Below, piece by piece: positions 8,456 through 16,134 of a DNA stretch of 21,295 bases; positions within the stretch are counted from its first letter, which is position 1; every line of letters begins with the position of its first letter. The position numbers were made by a program, and so were the translations under genes. Under the pieces are notes generated by a model. That model was given only the letters and a program-made list of their open reading frames with translations. It searched no databases and was not told the origin of the DNA. The DNA is from Chloroflexota bacterium (GTDB taxonomy: Bacteria > Chloroflexota > Dehalococcoidia > SAR202 > UBA826), in contig NZSI01000002.1 of assembly GCA_002696685.1 (NCBI GenBank), forward strand, positions 1 through 21,295. Direction: 5' to 3'.

Positions 8456-9075
8456 CCAGACTCACCTCTTTCTCGCAAGTAGCTTGCTGCCTGCCTCACC
8501 GCAGTACCTCTATGTGATACCTCATGTTTTTCCCTGGAGGGTATCTCCGCAAGTGTTTTAGCCTTAGGTGGGAAAAAAAATAAGGGGTCATACCCAAATC
8601 CATTGCCACCTCGAGGATTATGTGTGATATTGCCTTCAATCTTTCCATCAAAAGTCACTGTCCCATCACCCGGAGTATAAATAGCCACAACACACCTAAA
8701 CCGGGCAGTAAGTTCCTCTTCTGGCAATCCATACACGTTTTTGAGGAGCAGCTCATTTCTGCCCAAATCATCTAATGTTTCGTCACCATACCGGGCAGAT
8801 AAAACCCCCGGGGCACCACCCAGTGCATCAACTTCAAGACCAGAGTCGTCGGCAAGCGTCATCATTCCCGAAATAGCACCATAGCCCTCAGCTTTCAATA
8901 TCGCGTTTTCCTCAAAAGTCGAGCCAGTTTCCTTCACCTCGTAACCCGGGTCAATGGACATCTCATTCAAGGACAGCAGGTTATACCTGGTGTCCCCGAG
9001 AAGGGCCATTAATTCTTGCATCTTCGCAGCGTTTCTAGTGGCAACGAGCAACCCGCATGGCTCCATGTCATTCAT
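8449..9075 (-). CDS. rdgB: XTP/dITP diphosphatase (HAM1/RdgB family)
   Basis: This house-cleaning nucleotide pyrophosphatase hydrolyses dITP, XTP and ITP to monophosphates, keeping deaminated purines out of DNA and RNA. Landmarks are LVATRNAAKMQEL near the N-terminus, ETGSTFEENAILKA, the catalytic LADDSGLEVDALGGAPGVLS block, GGNGFGYDPLFF and the C-terminal SHRGTAV. I start at the ATG at 9075, five bases after AGGT; a GTG directly before it or the ATG at 9066 are also possible. It is the first gene of the leftward rdgB-moaA-rnhA/moaC unit and diverges from the selenoprotein gene. Its partner RNase HI domain also acts in nucleic-acid hygiene. Confidence 0.93.
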   Translation of the reverse strand: MNDMEPCGLLVATRNAAKMQELMALLGDTRYNLLSLNEMSIDPGYEVKETGSTFEENAILKAEGYGAISGMMTLADDSGLEVDALGGAPGVLSARYGDETLDDLGRNELLLKNVYGLPEEELTARFRCVVAIYTPGDGTVTFDGKIEGNITHNPRGGNGFGYDPLFFFPPKAKTLAEIPSREKHEVSHRGTAVRQAASYLRERGESGC

Positions 9076-9105
9076 CACATACCTATCCTAAGTTTTAGGT
9101 TTTCA

Positions 9106-9141
9106 ATTATAACGGCAGTTGACGGCGTTGGTCTGTATAAT
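9106..9141. promoter_or_regulatory. Divergent promoter region between rdgB and the selenoprotein gene
   Basis: A perfect TATAAT lies on the + strand at 9136-9141, and another on the - strand reads leftward from 9111 to 9106. These are candidate -10 boxes for the two divergent units. The + strand TTGACG at 9119-9124 is only 11 bases from its TATAAT, too close for a standard sigma-70 pair, so the -35 elements are unclear. A CCTAA-GTT-TTAGG inverted repeat (9087-9099) lies just upstream of rdgB. Confidence 0.4.
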
Positions 9142-9182
9142 CGGTGCCACTAGTCATTACCGCTAACAAATGGAGGTTAATA

Positions 9183-10823
9183 ATGCACCTACTGGAAGTA
9201 TCTAATCCTGTCGCTCAACAGCGTGGGATGATGAACATATTAAGAACCAACCCCAGACCCAAATCTCTAGACGGTCTAACTATTGGCCTTGTCTGGAGTG
9301 GCACGCACGGTGGTGACCTAGCTTTAAATCGTGCTGGCGAAATCATCCAAGAACGTTTCAGCGATGTAAGTATTAACTTTTACACGGGTGGAAACTACCC
9401 TACCCCACCTCCAATAGTGAAACAAGCAGGAGAGGAATGTGATGTCGTAATAGGTGCAACGGCTGATTGAGGGACATGCGCGTCGTGGATGTGCCACGAC
9501 ATGATTGAAATAGAAAAAATGGGTAAGCCAGCTGTCCCAATCGTTTCCGGGCGATTCGAAGACGACGCCCTGGCCAGTAGTCGAGCTTTTGGCATGCCTG
9601 ATTTGCAGTTTGTGATCGTCCCAAGAATATATCGTAATCTCGCCGACAACCTATGTGTCACTCAGACAGAAGAGGTAATGGATGAATTAATCTCGTGTCT
9701 CACCGCCGACAGTACCAACGACACCACCCCAGAAGACCAAGAGTCTACACTGAGATATGAGGGTGAAGACAGATTTGACGCTATCCTGAAAGTGAACTCT
9801 GACTACACTCGCAGGGATTGGTCTGATGCTCTCCCTGTTTTTCCTCCGACAGAATCTGCAGTTGCTGATCTAATATCCGGTACCAGCCTCCCATCTGACC
9901 ACGTAGTGTGCGACATGCCCCCTGGTTTTGGACTTGCCACAGTGGAAAAAATAGCGATAAATTCCGCTCTGGCAGGAGCCAAACCTGAACACATGCCAAT
10001 AATAATCGCCGCAGTCAAATGTCTTTCTGAAATGGGGGAACATGGAGGAAAGTCCCTTTTAATGTCCACAAGCCCTCATGCCCCTATTCTCGTAGTAAAC
10101 GGACCTATTGCCAAAGAGGTTGGTCTCAATCCAAGATCAGCTCTGGGTCCTGGTCGAGATAATGAAATAAACATCATAATCGGGAGAGCTTTTTACCTTT
10201 GCCTTAAAAACATAGGAATGTGGTATCCGAATAAGATGGATATGGACACGATCGGAACGACTCGAAAATTTGTTCACTGCTTAGGCGAAAATGAGGATAT
10301 GAGTCCTTGGCCTTCATATGCAGAAGATCGTGGATTCAAAGCCAGTGAAAGTGCTATATCAATTTTCGTAACCGACGGTGAGCTAGACGTACAGGATCAA
10401 GGAAACACTTCAGCCGAAGGTTTGTTGAAAACTTTAGCCTATGGAATCACCTTTGGAAACACAACCCTCGGTGGAAGTCGTGCCGGAGGGCATGAAAGGT
10501 TAATCTTCATGCCTCCGGACGTTGCTGGCCCCGTAGGTGGGGAAGGTTTCTCCAAAAAAGATGCAAGAGAGTTCATACATAAGCATGCCAATAATAGCCT
10601 CGGTAAAATGATCCAGTACATGCCTTTGGGAGATGCCCGTGTGCATGAAAATTGGCACTACCTACGGAATCAGACCGAAGAAGAAATTCTGTCCACCGAA
10701 GTTCCATTGCTTCATAGCCCAGACGATATAGACATAGTCGTTGTAGGCGCAGATCGAGCTAAAACCTTAGTTTTTCCGTCGGGGCCATCTTCTGCAACCA
10801 TTGGGATAGATCAGTACAGGTAA
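9183..10823 (+). CDS. UGSC-family selenoprotein with C-terminal extension; in-frame UGA (Sec) at 9468-9470
   Basis: Conventional reading gives two ORFs split by TGA at 9468, but both are in the same frame and read as one 546-residue protein. The ATG at 9183 has GGAGG six bases upstream. The TGA falls at residue 96 in the context GATAD-U-GTCASW, the redox motif of UGSC (seleno)proteins, where U or Cys is followed by Gly-Ser/Thr-Cys. Flanking conservation supports this: DVVIGATAD before the motif, then MCHDMIEIEKMGKPAVPIV and PDLQFVIVPRIYRNL after it. Residues 30-172 form the UGSC domain, and Sec96/Cys99 is a likely redox pair. Residues about 195-546 are a second region that I cannot name, with PPGFGLATVEKIAINSALAG, VVNGPIAKEVGLNP and GGSRAGGHERLIF as notable segments. 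The reaction is unknown. Two CoA-transferases follow on the same strand. An SECIS-like hairpin follows the UGA. Confidence 0.85.
9471..9503 (+). promoter_or_regulatory. Bacterial SECIS-like hairpin after the UGA codon
   Basis: A perfect seven-pair stem, GTCGTGG (9482-9488) with CCACGAC (9494-9500), closes a five-base loop ATGTG containing a GU pair. The stem begins 11 bases after the UGA, the spacing of the minimal E. coli fdhF element. CAT (9475-9477) can pair with ATG (9501-9503) below a four-base bulge. Position and shape fit SelB-guided selenocysteine insertion. Function is inferred. Confidence 0.65.
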
Positions 10824-10858
10824 GTAAGGGGGTAACCCTTACCAGCTTTAGTTTTTCT
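10824..10858 (+). terminator. Hairpin after the selenoprotein stop codon, weak terminator or attenuator
   Basis: GTAAGGG (10824-10830) and CCCTTAC (10836-10842) pair perfectly around the loop GGTAA, directly after the stop codon. A T-rich run, TTTAGTTTTTCTT, follows after about four bases. The stem is short, the T-run is displaced and the next gene begins at 10860, so partial termination or mRNA 3'-end protection is more likely than a full stop. Confidence 0.35.
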
Positions 10859-10859
10859 T

Positions 10860-11945
10860 ATGGGTGTCTTAGCCGGATATAAGGTAGTCGAGTTCAGCCG
10901 CTATCCGGCTGGATCTATACTTGGGATGCTTTTAGCAGACCAAGGAGCTGACGTTCATAAGATAGAGCCTCTAGGTGGAGACCCTTCCAGGGGTACGGAA
11001 GAGTTCGCAGTGTGGAATCGAGGAAAATTTTCCTCTTTGTCCACTTACTCGAAGAATACCGTCGTTCATTTTGCCAATGGCGCTGATATAGTCATCGAAT
11101 GTCTTGATGCTTCCGAGAAAACCGCTCTTGGTCTTACATTTGCCTCCCTCTCCCAGATAACTGCTGATAAGGAGCCCGTGGTGGTATCGATTCCAGCATT
11201 TCAAGAAGATCATCCACTGGGTTGGTTACCAGCACGTGAAGGTCTGGTGGCTGCCAGCTCCGGTGTTTATGCTCTTAACCCATCCGGAGATGACCCAGTA
11301 CCAGAAGAGGGGCCTTCCTTCCATGAACTTTATTACGCCAGCACCTTCGCCGCAATAACAGCAGCTCCCGCTGTAACAGCTGCATTGCTATACCGAGGAA
11401 AAACAGGAAAGGGGCAGCAAATAACAGTGCCTATCCACGACTCAATGTACCAAGGTATGGGCACTGCACTAGTGCGACACTCGCAAAGACCGCATGGTAA
11501 ACAGGAGGGGCATCCGGTTATTGCTCGTTTTTATCGATGCCGAGATGGCAGATGGATCAATGTAAACATCGCAATTCCTCGATTTTTAGAACCTTTTCTT
11601 GAAGCAATAGGACACTCCGACTGGCTGGATCACCTGACTGATAATAAACTGCTTAATTCCGATGGCGACCTTTTAGAAGAATGGAACCAAAAGTTCGAGG
11701 AAATATGGAGCGAGAGAACAGCACTTGAGTGGGAAACCTTTATGGAACATATTGGAGTTCCCGGAACTGCCTGCAGAACAGTGGATGAATGGCTAGACGA
11801 ACCACAGGCTTCAGACTCGGGTGCAGTCGTTCAGATAAATGACCCAATATTCGGGAGGATGAAACAACCGGGATTACTTGTTAAAACCCACGGGAATCTT
11901 GGACAGGTCAAAACACCTGCTCCTGAGATGCCGGGAGATAATTAA
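10860..11945 (+). CDS. CaiB/BaiF family III CoA-transferase, divergent (catalytic-site Glu)
   Basis: This is a shortened (361-residue) family III CoA-transferase. The N-terminal fold is clear: GYKVVEFSRYPAGS, then LADQGADVHKIEP (25-37) and VWNRGKFSSL (51-60). TGKGQQITVPIHDSM follows near 182-196. The usual stretch after the NRGK motif is compressed. At the place of catalytic Asp169 the sequence reads PSFHELYYAS, aligning Glu156 with Asp and Ser161 with the following Gly. The protein may therefore use Glu, have lost transfer activity, or be the non-catalytic half of a heterodimer with the next gene, seven bases downstream. The ATG at 10860 has no evident Shine-Dalgarno site, and the region just upstream is a hairpin plus T-run. 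The substrate is unknown. Confidence 0.8.
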   Translation: MGVLAGYKVVEFSRYPAGSILGMLLADQGADVHKIEPLGGDPSRGTEEFAVWNRGKFSSLSTYSKNTVVHFANGADIVIECLDASEKTALGLTFASLSQITADKEPVVVSIPAFQEDHPLGWLPAREGLVAASSGVYALNPSGDDPVPEEGPSFHELYYASTFAAITAAPAVTAALLYRGKTGKGQQITVPIHDSMYQGMGTALVRHSQRPHGKQEGHPVIARFYRCRDGRWINVNIAIPRFLEPFLEAIGHSDWLDHLTDNKLLNSDGDLLEEWNQKFEEIWSERTALEWETFMEHIGVPGTACRTVDEWLDEPQASDSGAVVQINDPIFGRMKQPGLLVKTHGNLGQVKTPAPEMPGDN

Positions 11946-11952
11946 CTTCAGT

Positions 11953-13146
11953 ATGAATGACCTTCCTTTAGATGGTGTGACTGTGCTGGATCTTTGCATA
12001 GTTCTTGCTGGGCCCACATGTGGGCGTACATTAGCTCAGTATGGAGCCAATGTAATCAAGGTAGATCCTGACTTTCGCCCCCCTCAACTCACGCCTTGGC
12101 TTGACGTAGGGAGAGGAAAGCAAAGCATCGCACTCAACCTAGGAAAACCTGGGGGGCTCGACACCTTTCTAACTATGGCCGGTAAGGCTGACGTAGTGTT
12201 GGAAGGATTTCGCAAAGGTGTTGCCGATAGACTAGGTATTGGATACCAGACTTTGAAGAATCTAAATCCGGAAATTATTTATGGCTCCATAAACTGCTTC
12301 GGGCAGGAAGGCCCCTGGCAGATGCGACCCGGCTTTGAGCAAAATGCGCAGGCCGCTACGGGAATACAACTGCGCAACGCTGGAGTCTCTGACCCCCAAC
12401 AGCCACAAAGACCTCGTCCCGCTACTTTCACTTTGAACGACTACGGAACCGGTATCTCCGCTGCTTATGCCGTCATGCTTGCTTTGCTTGATCGGGAAAA
12501 AACTGGAAGAGGGCAAAAAATAGAGGCCGCACTTTCTTATACTTCTGCGACCATTACCGGACCTTATCATGTTGATTATCCAGGATATAGTCGTCGCGAT
12601 TTAGGGGGTCCAGGAATAAGAGGAACTGATTCCTTTAACCAGTTGTATGAATGTGCAAACGACTCTTGGATTTTTCTTTCTGTTTCAAATAGTGATGAAT
12701 TACTTGCACTTCAATCTATTCCCTCTTTCTCTAATGTTGATAGTCATCCAAGTAGTCACCATCTGCAAGACATATTTCTCACTAACACAAGTACCCACTG
12801 GGTTTCTCTACTCTCCTCTGCTGGCATTCCCGTTGCAATAAACAAATACGCCTCCGGCCTTCATAGAGAGGAAGGAAATAGGAGAAGAGGAATTGTCGTT
12901 GAACGAACCTATGGAAATATTCCTAATGAGGAAGAAAATATTAAAGGATCTCGTCACTGGGGTGACGTAACCTGGCCAGGTAATCCCGTCGTCATGTCTG
13001 AATGTGATCTAGTTGAGGTTGAGCCTCCCTCTTTCGGCGGCGACACAAATGCCATTTTAAAAAGCTTCGGAATATCAGACTCTGAATTAGCCAATCTGAG
13101 AGCTTCAGATACTATCCCAAATAGTTTGCCTAAAGACCTCAAATAG
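11953..13146 (+). CDS. CaiB/BaiF family III CoA-transferase
   Basis: This 397-residue family III CoA-transferase begins at the ATG at 11953, seven bases after the previous stop. A TTG start further upstream would overlap the preceding gene and add 25 unconserved residues. Motifs are DGVTVLDLCIVLAGPTCGRTL (7-27), YGANVIKVDPDF (30-41), VGRGKQSIALNLG (52-64), DVVLEGFRKGVADRLGIGY (80-98) and NDYGTG (162-167), in which Asp163 is the expected catalytic aspartate. The C-terminal third is less typical. With the adjacent Glu-variant paralogue it probably forms a hetero-oligomer or acts in the same pathway. No strong ribosome site is seen, which fits translational coupling to the upstream gene. The coding strand here is unusually C-rich, as expected left of the proposed origin. 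Confidence 0.85.
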   Translation: MNDLPLDGVTVLDLCIVLAGPTCGRTLAQYGANVIKVDPDFRPPQLTPWLDVGRGKQSIALNLGKPGGLDTFLTMAGKADVVLEGFRKGVADRLGIGYQTLKNLNPEIIYGSINCFGQEGPWQMRPGFEQNAQAATGIQLRNAGVSDPQQPQRPRPATFTLNDYGTGISAAYAVMLALLDREKTGRGQKIEAALSYTSATITGPYHVDYPGYSRRDLGGPGIRGTDSFNQLYECANDSWIFLSVSNSDELLALQSIPSFSNVDSHPSSHHLQDIFLTNTSTHWVSLLSSAGIPVAINKYASGLHREEGNRRRGIVVERTYGNIPNEEENIKGSRHWGDVTWPGNPVVMSECDLVEVEPPSFGGDTNAILKSFGISDSELANLRASDTIPNSLPKDLK

Positions 13147-13165
13147 TTTCCAAATCAACCCGTAG

Positions 13166-14494
13166 CTACAGGTCCCTTGAGACCACCCGTGCTTTTTCTG
13201 CAAATGTTTCGGCAAAGTAAACACATAGACCAGTGTATCGCTCAGGATCTAGAAGATCGTCAATCTGTTCCGTCGATAGTAACGAGGCTATTTCCTTTTC
13301 TTCCGCCAAAGTTTCACTAAATGCCCTTCCTTCATTAACCGCCCTTTGAGCCGCTTCATAAACGGCATCATGGGCTCTTTGCCTTCCTATCTCTTTCCCA
13401 AGTTCAAGCATCACTCTTTCAGACATGATAAGTCCACCTGACAGATCAAGATTTTTCCTCATTCTCTCCGGAAACAGGTTTATATCGGAGAAAATTTCAT
13501 TCAATCCATCTATAATCTTGCCGGTCAAAAAACAAACCCTATTGATTGCCGTATTTATCATCATGCTAGTAGTTTTATCGGCTTCATGCTCCGTTTGCAT
13601 AGCTTCTAAAGACATAGGCACATAGGTGCGCACTTCCGAAGCCCATGCCACAACATCCTGACTAAGACGAGGGTTGCGCTTCTGCGGCATCGTAGACGAG
13701 CCTACCGCACCGACTGGAACGGGCTCTTCCACTTCACCAAACTCCTGCTTCATCATGGTATAGACCTCCCGTGCCATCTTGCTTGATGTTGCGGCCAGCA
13801 TTGCCAAAATTGTGATGTACTCCGTCAGGTGGTCACCTATTGTTCTAGCAGGCATTGACATTGAACTAATTCCCAATTCCTCTGCTATAAGATCTTGGGT
13901 TTTTAGTCCCTCTAAACCAACAGAGGCCATCGTTCCTGCTCCCCCTCCAAGCATCGCTACGAACACTCTATCTTCACAGCTAGTCATTCTCTCTGTATGT
14001 CTAATTAGCTCGTCAATCCAAACAGCAACTTTATATCCAAAAGTTGCTGGCACAGCATGCTGACCATGGGTTCGTCCTGGCATCGTATAATTTTTTGATC
14101 TCTCAGCAAGTTCTGCCAGTGTGAGTAGGAGTTTTCCCAATCCCTCTTTGTAGTAAGAATGGCATTGTTTGACCAATAATAGTTTTCCCGTCTGGGTGAT
14201 ATTTTGAGTTGTTGCTCCCCAGTGAAGATATCCTCCTGCCTGTGGCCCACAAACTCTATCCAATTCCCAGATGAGAGGGACTAGTGGGTGTCCTGTTTTT
14301 TCAAGACCTGAATAAACATTCTCCATATTCAAGAGTTCCAAGTTGGATTTTTCAGATATTATGTCCGCCGCCCATTGAGGAATTACACCCAGTGCAGCCT
14401 GAGCTCTTGCAAGTGCTGCTTCTACATCAAGATACGATTGAAAAATGGACTTCTCGTTTAATAGATCAGATATAAAGTCCTTACTTTGAGTCAT
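13166..14494 (-). CDS. Adenylosuccinate lyase/CMLE-type lyase of the fumarase superfamily
   Basis: This 442-residue enzyme belongs to the aspartase/fumarase superfamily, whose members eliminate or add across a C-C bond next to a carboxylate, as homotetramers. The signature GSSTMPQKRNP (265-275) supplies the catalytic-loop Ser266/Ser267 and Lys272. GRTHGQHA (140-147) holds the conserved His143, and HWGATT (91-96) is also typical. Overall it resembles PurB and 3-carboxy-muconate cycloisomerase proteins. However, the usual SQD-x-x-DT after HWGAT reads TQNITQTG here, so two acidic or polar substrate-site positions differ and a catabolic substrate is possible. The ATG at 14494 has GGAG seven bases upstream. 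It converges on the CoA-transferase pair (19-base gap) and is the first gene left of the putative origin. Confidence 0.85.
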   Translation of the reverse strand: MTQSKDFISDLLNEKSIFQSYLDVEAALARAQAALGVIPQWAADIISEKSNLELLNMENVYSGLEKTGHPLVPLIWELDRVCGPQAGGYLHWGATTQNITQTGKLLLVKQCHSYYKEGLGKLLLTLAELAERSKNYTMPGRTHGQHAVPATFGYKVAVWIDELIRHTERMTSCEDRVFVAMLGGGAGTMASVGLEGLKTQDLIAEELGISSMSMPARTIGDHLTEYITILAMLAATSSKMAREVYTMMKQEFGEVEEPVPVGAVGSSTMPQKRNPRLSQDVVAWASEVRTYVPMSLEAMQTEHEADKTTSMMINTAINRVCFLTGKIIDGLNEIFSDINLFPERMRKNLDLSGGLIMSERVMLELGKEIGRQRAHDAVYEAAQRAVNEGRAFSETLAEEKEIASLLSTEQIDDLLDPERYTGLCVYFAETFAEKARVVSRDL

Positions 14495-14520
14495 GACACT
14501 TCTCCAAATAATATATGGCT

Positions 14521-14757
14521 AGATTTTCTATATAAATCTGTGGATATCTTAGAATTTAATGTTATCAACTTGTAATATTTGTGTATAAGTTTGTCTAATT
14601 ATCAACAACCTATGACTATTATTAAAAATATCCACAACCATAATAATTTTATCCACATTATCTACACTATTATTCGTGCCAATATTCGTTTGAATCCCAC
14701 GCCTATCAGGAACATAATCAACAATATCCACGGGATTATTATTCTTATTATTATCCC
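14521..14757. other. Candidate chromosomal replication origin (DnaA-box cluster)
   Basis: This AT-rich non-coding stretch holds many 9-mers close to the DnaA box TTATCCACA. An exact copy is at 14649-14657. One-mismatch copies lie at 14599-14607, 14628-14636, 14658-14666 and, on the - strand, 14539-14547. Two-mismatch copies lie at 14562-14570, 14715-14723 and 14724-14732. Two pairs abut head to tail (14649/14658 and 14715/14724). The last pair is followed by GGG and then ATT-type triplets (14736-14754), which resembles the DnaA-box, GC-cluster and DnaA-trio order of a basal unwinding system. Sampled base composition switches from C-rich to G-rich on the top strand here. No dnaA or dnaN gene is in view, so the call rests on sequence pattern only. 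Confidence 0.68.
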
Positions 14758-14766
14758 TTCTAAAAC

Positions 14767-14782
14767 TTCTCCAAAAGGAGAA
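14767..14782 (+). promoter_or_regulatory. Hairpin enclosing the obgE ribosome-binding site
   Basis: TTCTCC (14767-14772), AAAA and GGAGAA (14777-14782) form a six-pair stem. The 3' arm is the obgE Shine-Dalgarno, six bases before its TTG. Pairing would hide the site and might tune obgE translation. This could be chance in such a short sequence. Confidence 0.4.
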
Positions 14783-14786
14783 AACT

Positions 14787-16133
14787 TTGATTGATGAAGT
14801 AATAATTCAAATAAAAAGTGGCTCTGGTGGGGATGGCGCTATAAGTGGGAGGCATGAGAAATTTGTGCCAAGAGGAGGACCAGATGGTGGGGATGGTGGA
14901 AGAGGCGGCAACATTGTCATCAAAGGAGACTCTAATGAAAACACGCTTTTACAGTTTAGATATAGACGTGTTTTTCAAGCAAAAAATGGCGGAAATGGGG
15001 GGAGTGTTAAGAAGCATGGATCCGATGGAGCCGATGTAGTCGTTAATGTGCCTGTAGGAACACAGGTATGGAATGGAAATGATCTTATCGTTGATGTGAC
15101 TGAGCATGATCAGGAATTTATTGCGGCTCCTGGTGGCTCAGGGGGCTATGGAAATGTTAAATACGTATCCTCTACAAACCAGTATCCGGTTATTGCTCAG
15201 GCGGGGGAAAGGGGTGAAGAAATAGAACTGAAATTGGAATTAAAGATGCTAGCGGATGTAGGGATTATAGGTGCCCCTAACGCAGGGAAGTCTAGCTTGA
15301 TTAGTTACTTAACCTCTGCGGTTCCAAAGATAGCTGACTACCCATTTACGACACTTGAGCCTGTGTTAGGTGTGGTTGAGCATAGAGATAAGACGATAGT
15401 GATGGTTGATATTCCAGGATTGATTGAAGGTGCTCACAAAGGAGTTGGCTTGGGCCATGAGTTCCTTCGGCACATTGAACGAACACGATTGCTTATTCAT
15501 ATGGTTGACGGTGCCGGCGAAGACCCGGGGTCAACCTTTAGGCAGATTAATGACGAGCTTCGTTTGTTTGATGAAAAGCTTGATGAAAAGCCTCAGATAA
15601 TTGCTATAAACAAGGCTGACTTGGAGGAAGTGAAAGTACTCAGGGAAGAAATAGTCCAATCCTTGGATATCGAAGGGACTGACATACACGTCGTTTCTGC
15701 TGCAACAGGTGAAGGGATTAGTAAGTTAATTGATGCGGTTTTGGTGGCCCTTGAACCTGAGAAAGTTGGAGATGAAAGACCCTTTAACCCTGTAGTTGTT
15801 CAGGTGGAGGATGGCGAAGACAAGGTTCTTTCAGGCGTAGCCGCTATAGATCTTCCCAAAATAGGCTCGCTAGATATGGAAAAAGAGGTACCGGTACTGA
15901 GGCCAATACCAAAGAGACAGGGTGTTGGTATATTTATTGAAAATGATGTTTTTGTTGTCGATGCCCCCGGGGTTGAACGTATCGCAGAAAGAATTGATTA
16001 CGAAGACTGGATGGCTCGTATGCAATTGTATCGACATATGCAAAAAACTGGTGTTGTAAGGGCACTAGAAGGGGCAGGGATAAAGCAGGGGGATACGGTT
16101 CGTTTGGGTACCGTTGAATGGGAATGGGATTAA
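14787..16133 (+). CDS. obgE: Obg GTPase with OCT domain
   Basis: This is a ribosome-associated GTPase acting in 50S assembly, stress response and, in several bacteria, chromosome replication and partition control. The protein has 448 residues. Residues 1-157 are the glycine-rich Obg fold (KFVPRGGPDGGDGGRGGNIV at 25-44). The G domain follows with GAPNAGKS (162-169), FTTLEPVLG, DIPGLIEGA (208-216), NKAD (275-278) and SAATGEG (304-310). The C-terminal OCT domain runs from about 340 to the end (FVVDAPGVERIAERIDYEDW onward), and is typical of Gram-positive-like and Chloroflexota Obg proteins. The start is TTG with GGAG six bases upstream. It is the first gene right of the proposed origin, oriented away from it. 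The downstream MFS gene begins at or just inside its 3' end. Confidence 0.96.
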   Translation: MIDEVIIQIKSGSGGDGAISGRHEKFVPRGGPDGGDGGRGGNIVIKGDSNENTLLQFRYRRVFQAKNGGNGGSVKKHGSDGADVVVNVPVGTQVWNGNDLIVDVTEHDQEFIAAPGGSGGYGNVKYVSSTNQYPVIAQAGERGEEIELKLELKMLADVGIIGAPNAGKSSLISYLTSAVPKIADYPFTTLEPVLGVVEHRDKTIVMVDIPGLIEGAHKGVGLGHEFLRHIERTRLLIHMVDGAGEDPGSTFRQINDELRLFDEKLDEKPQIIAINKADLEEVKVLREEIVQSLDIEGTDIHVVSAATGEGISKLIDAVLVALEPEKVGDERPFNPVVVQVEDGEDKVLSGVAAIDLPKIGSLDMEKEVPVLRPIPKRQGVGIFIENDVFVVDAPGVERIAERIDYEDWMARMQLYRHMQKTGVVRALEGAGIKQGDTVRLGTVEWEWD

Positions 16134-16134
16134 T

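Noticed and set aside
9119..9141. Standard sigma-70 promoter TTGACG-TATAAT upstream of the selenoprotein gene
   Set aside because: The spacer is only 11 bases. The TATAAT may be used, but not with this -35.
9144..10823. Two separate genes, 9144-9470 and 9489-10823
   Set aside because: They share one frame, the second has no ribosome site, and the junction encodes the conserved UGSC-type motif across the TGA.
11878..11952. TTG start giving a 422-residue CoA-transferase overlapping the preceding gene
   Set aside because: The extra 25 residues lack family character, and the ATG at 11953 yields the normal N-terminus.
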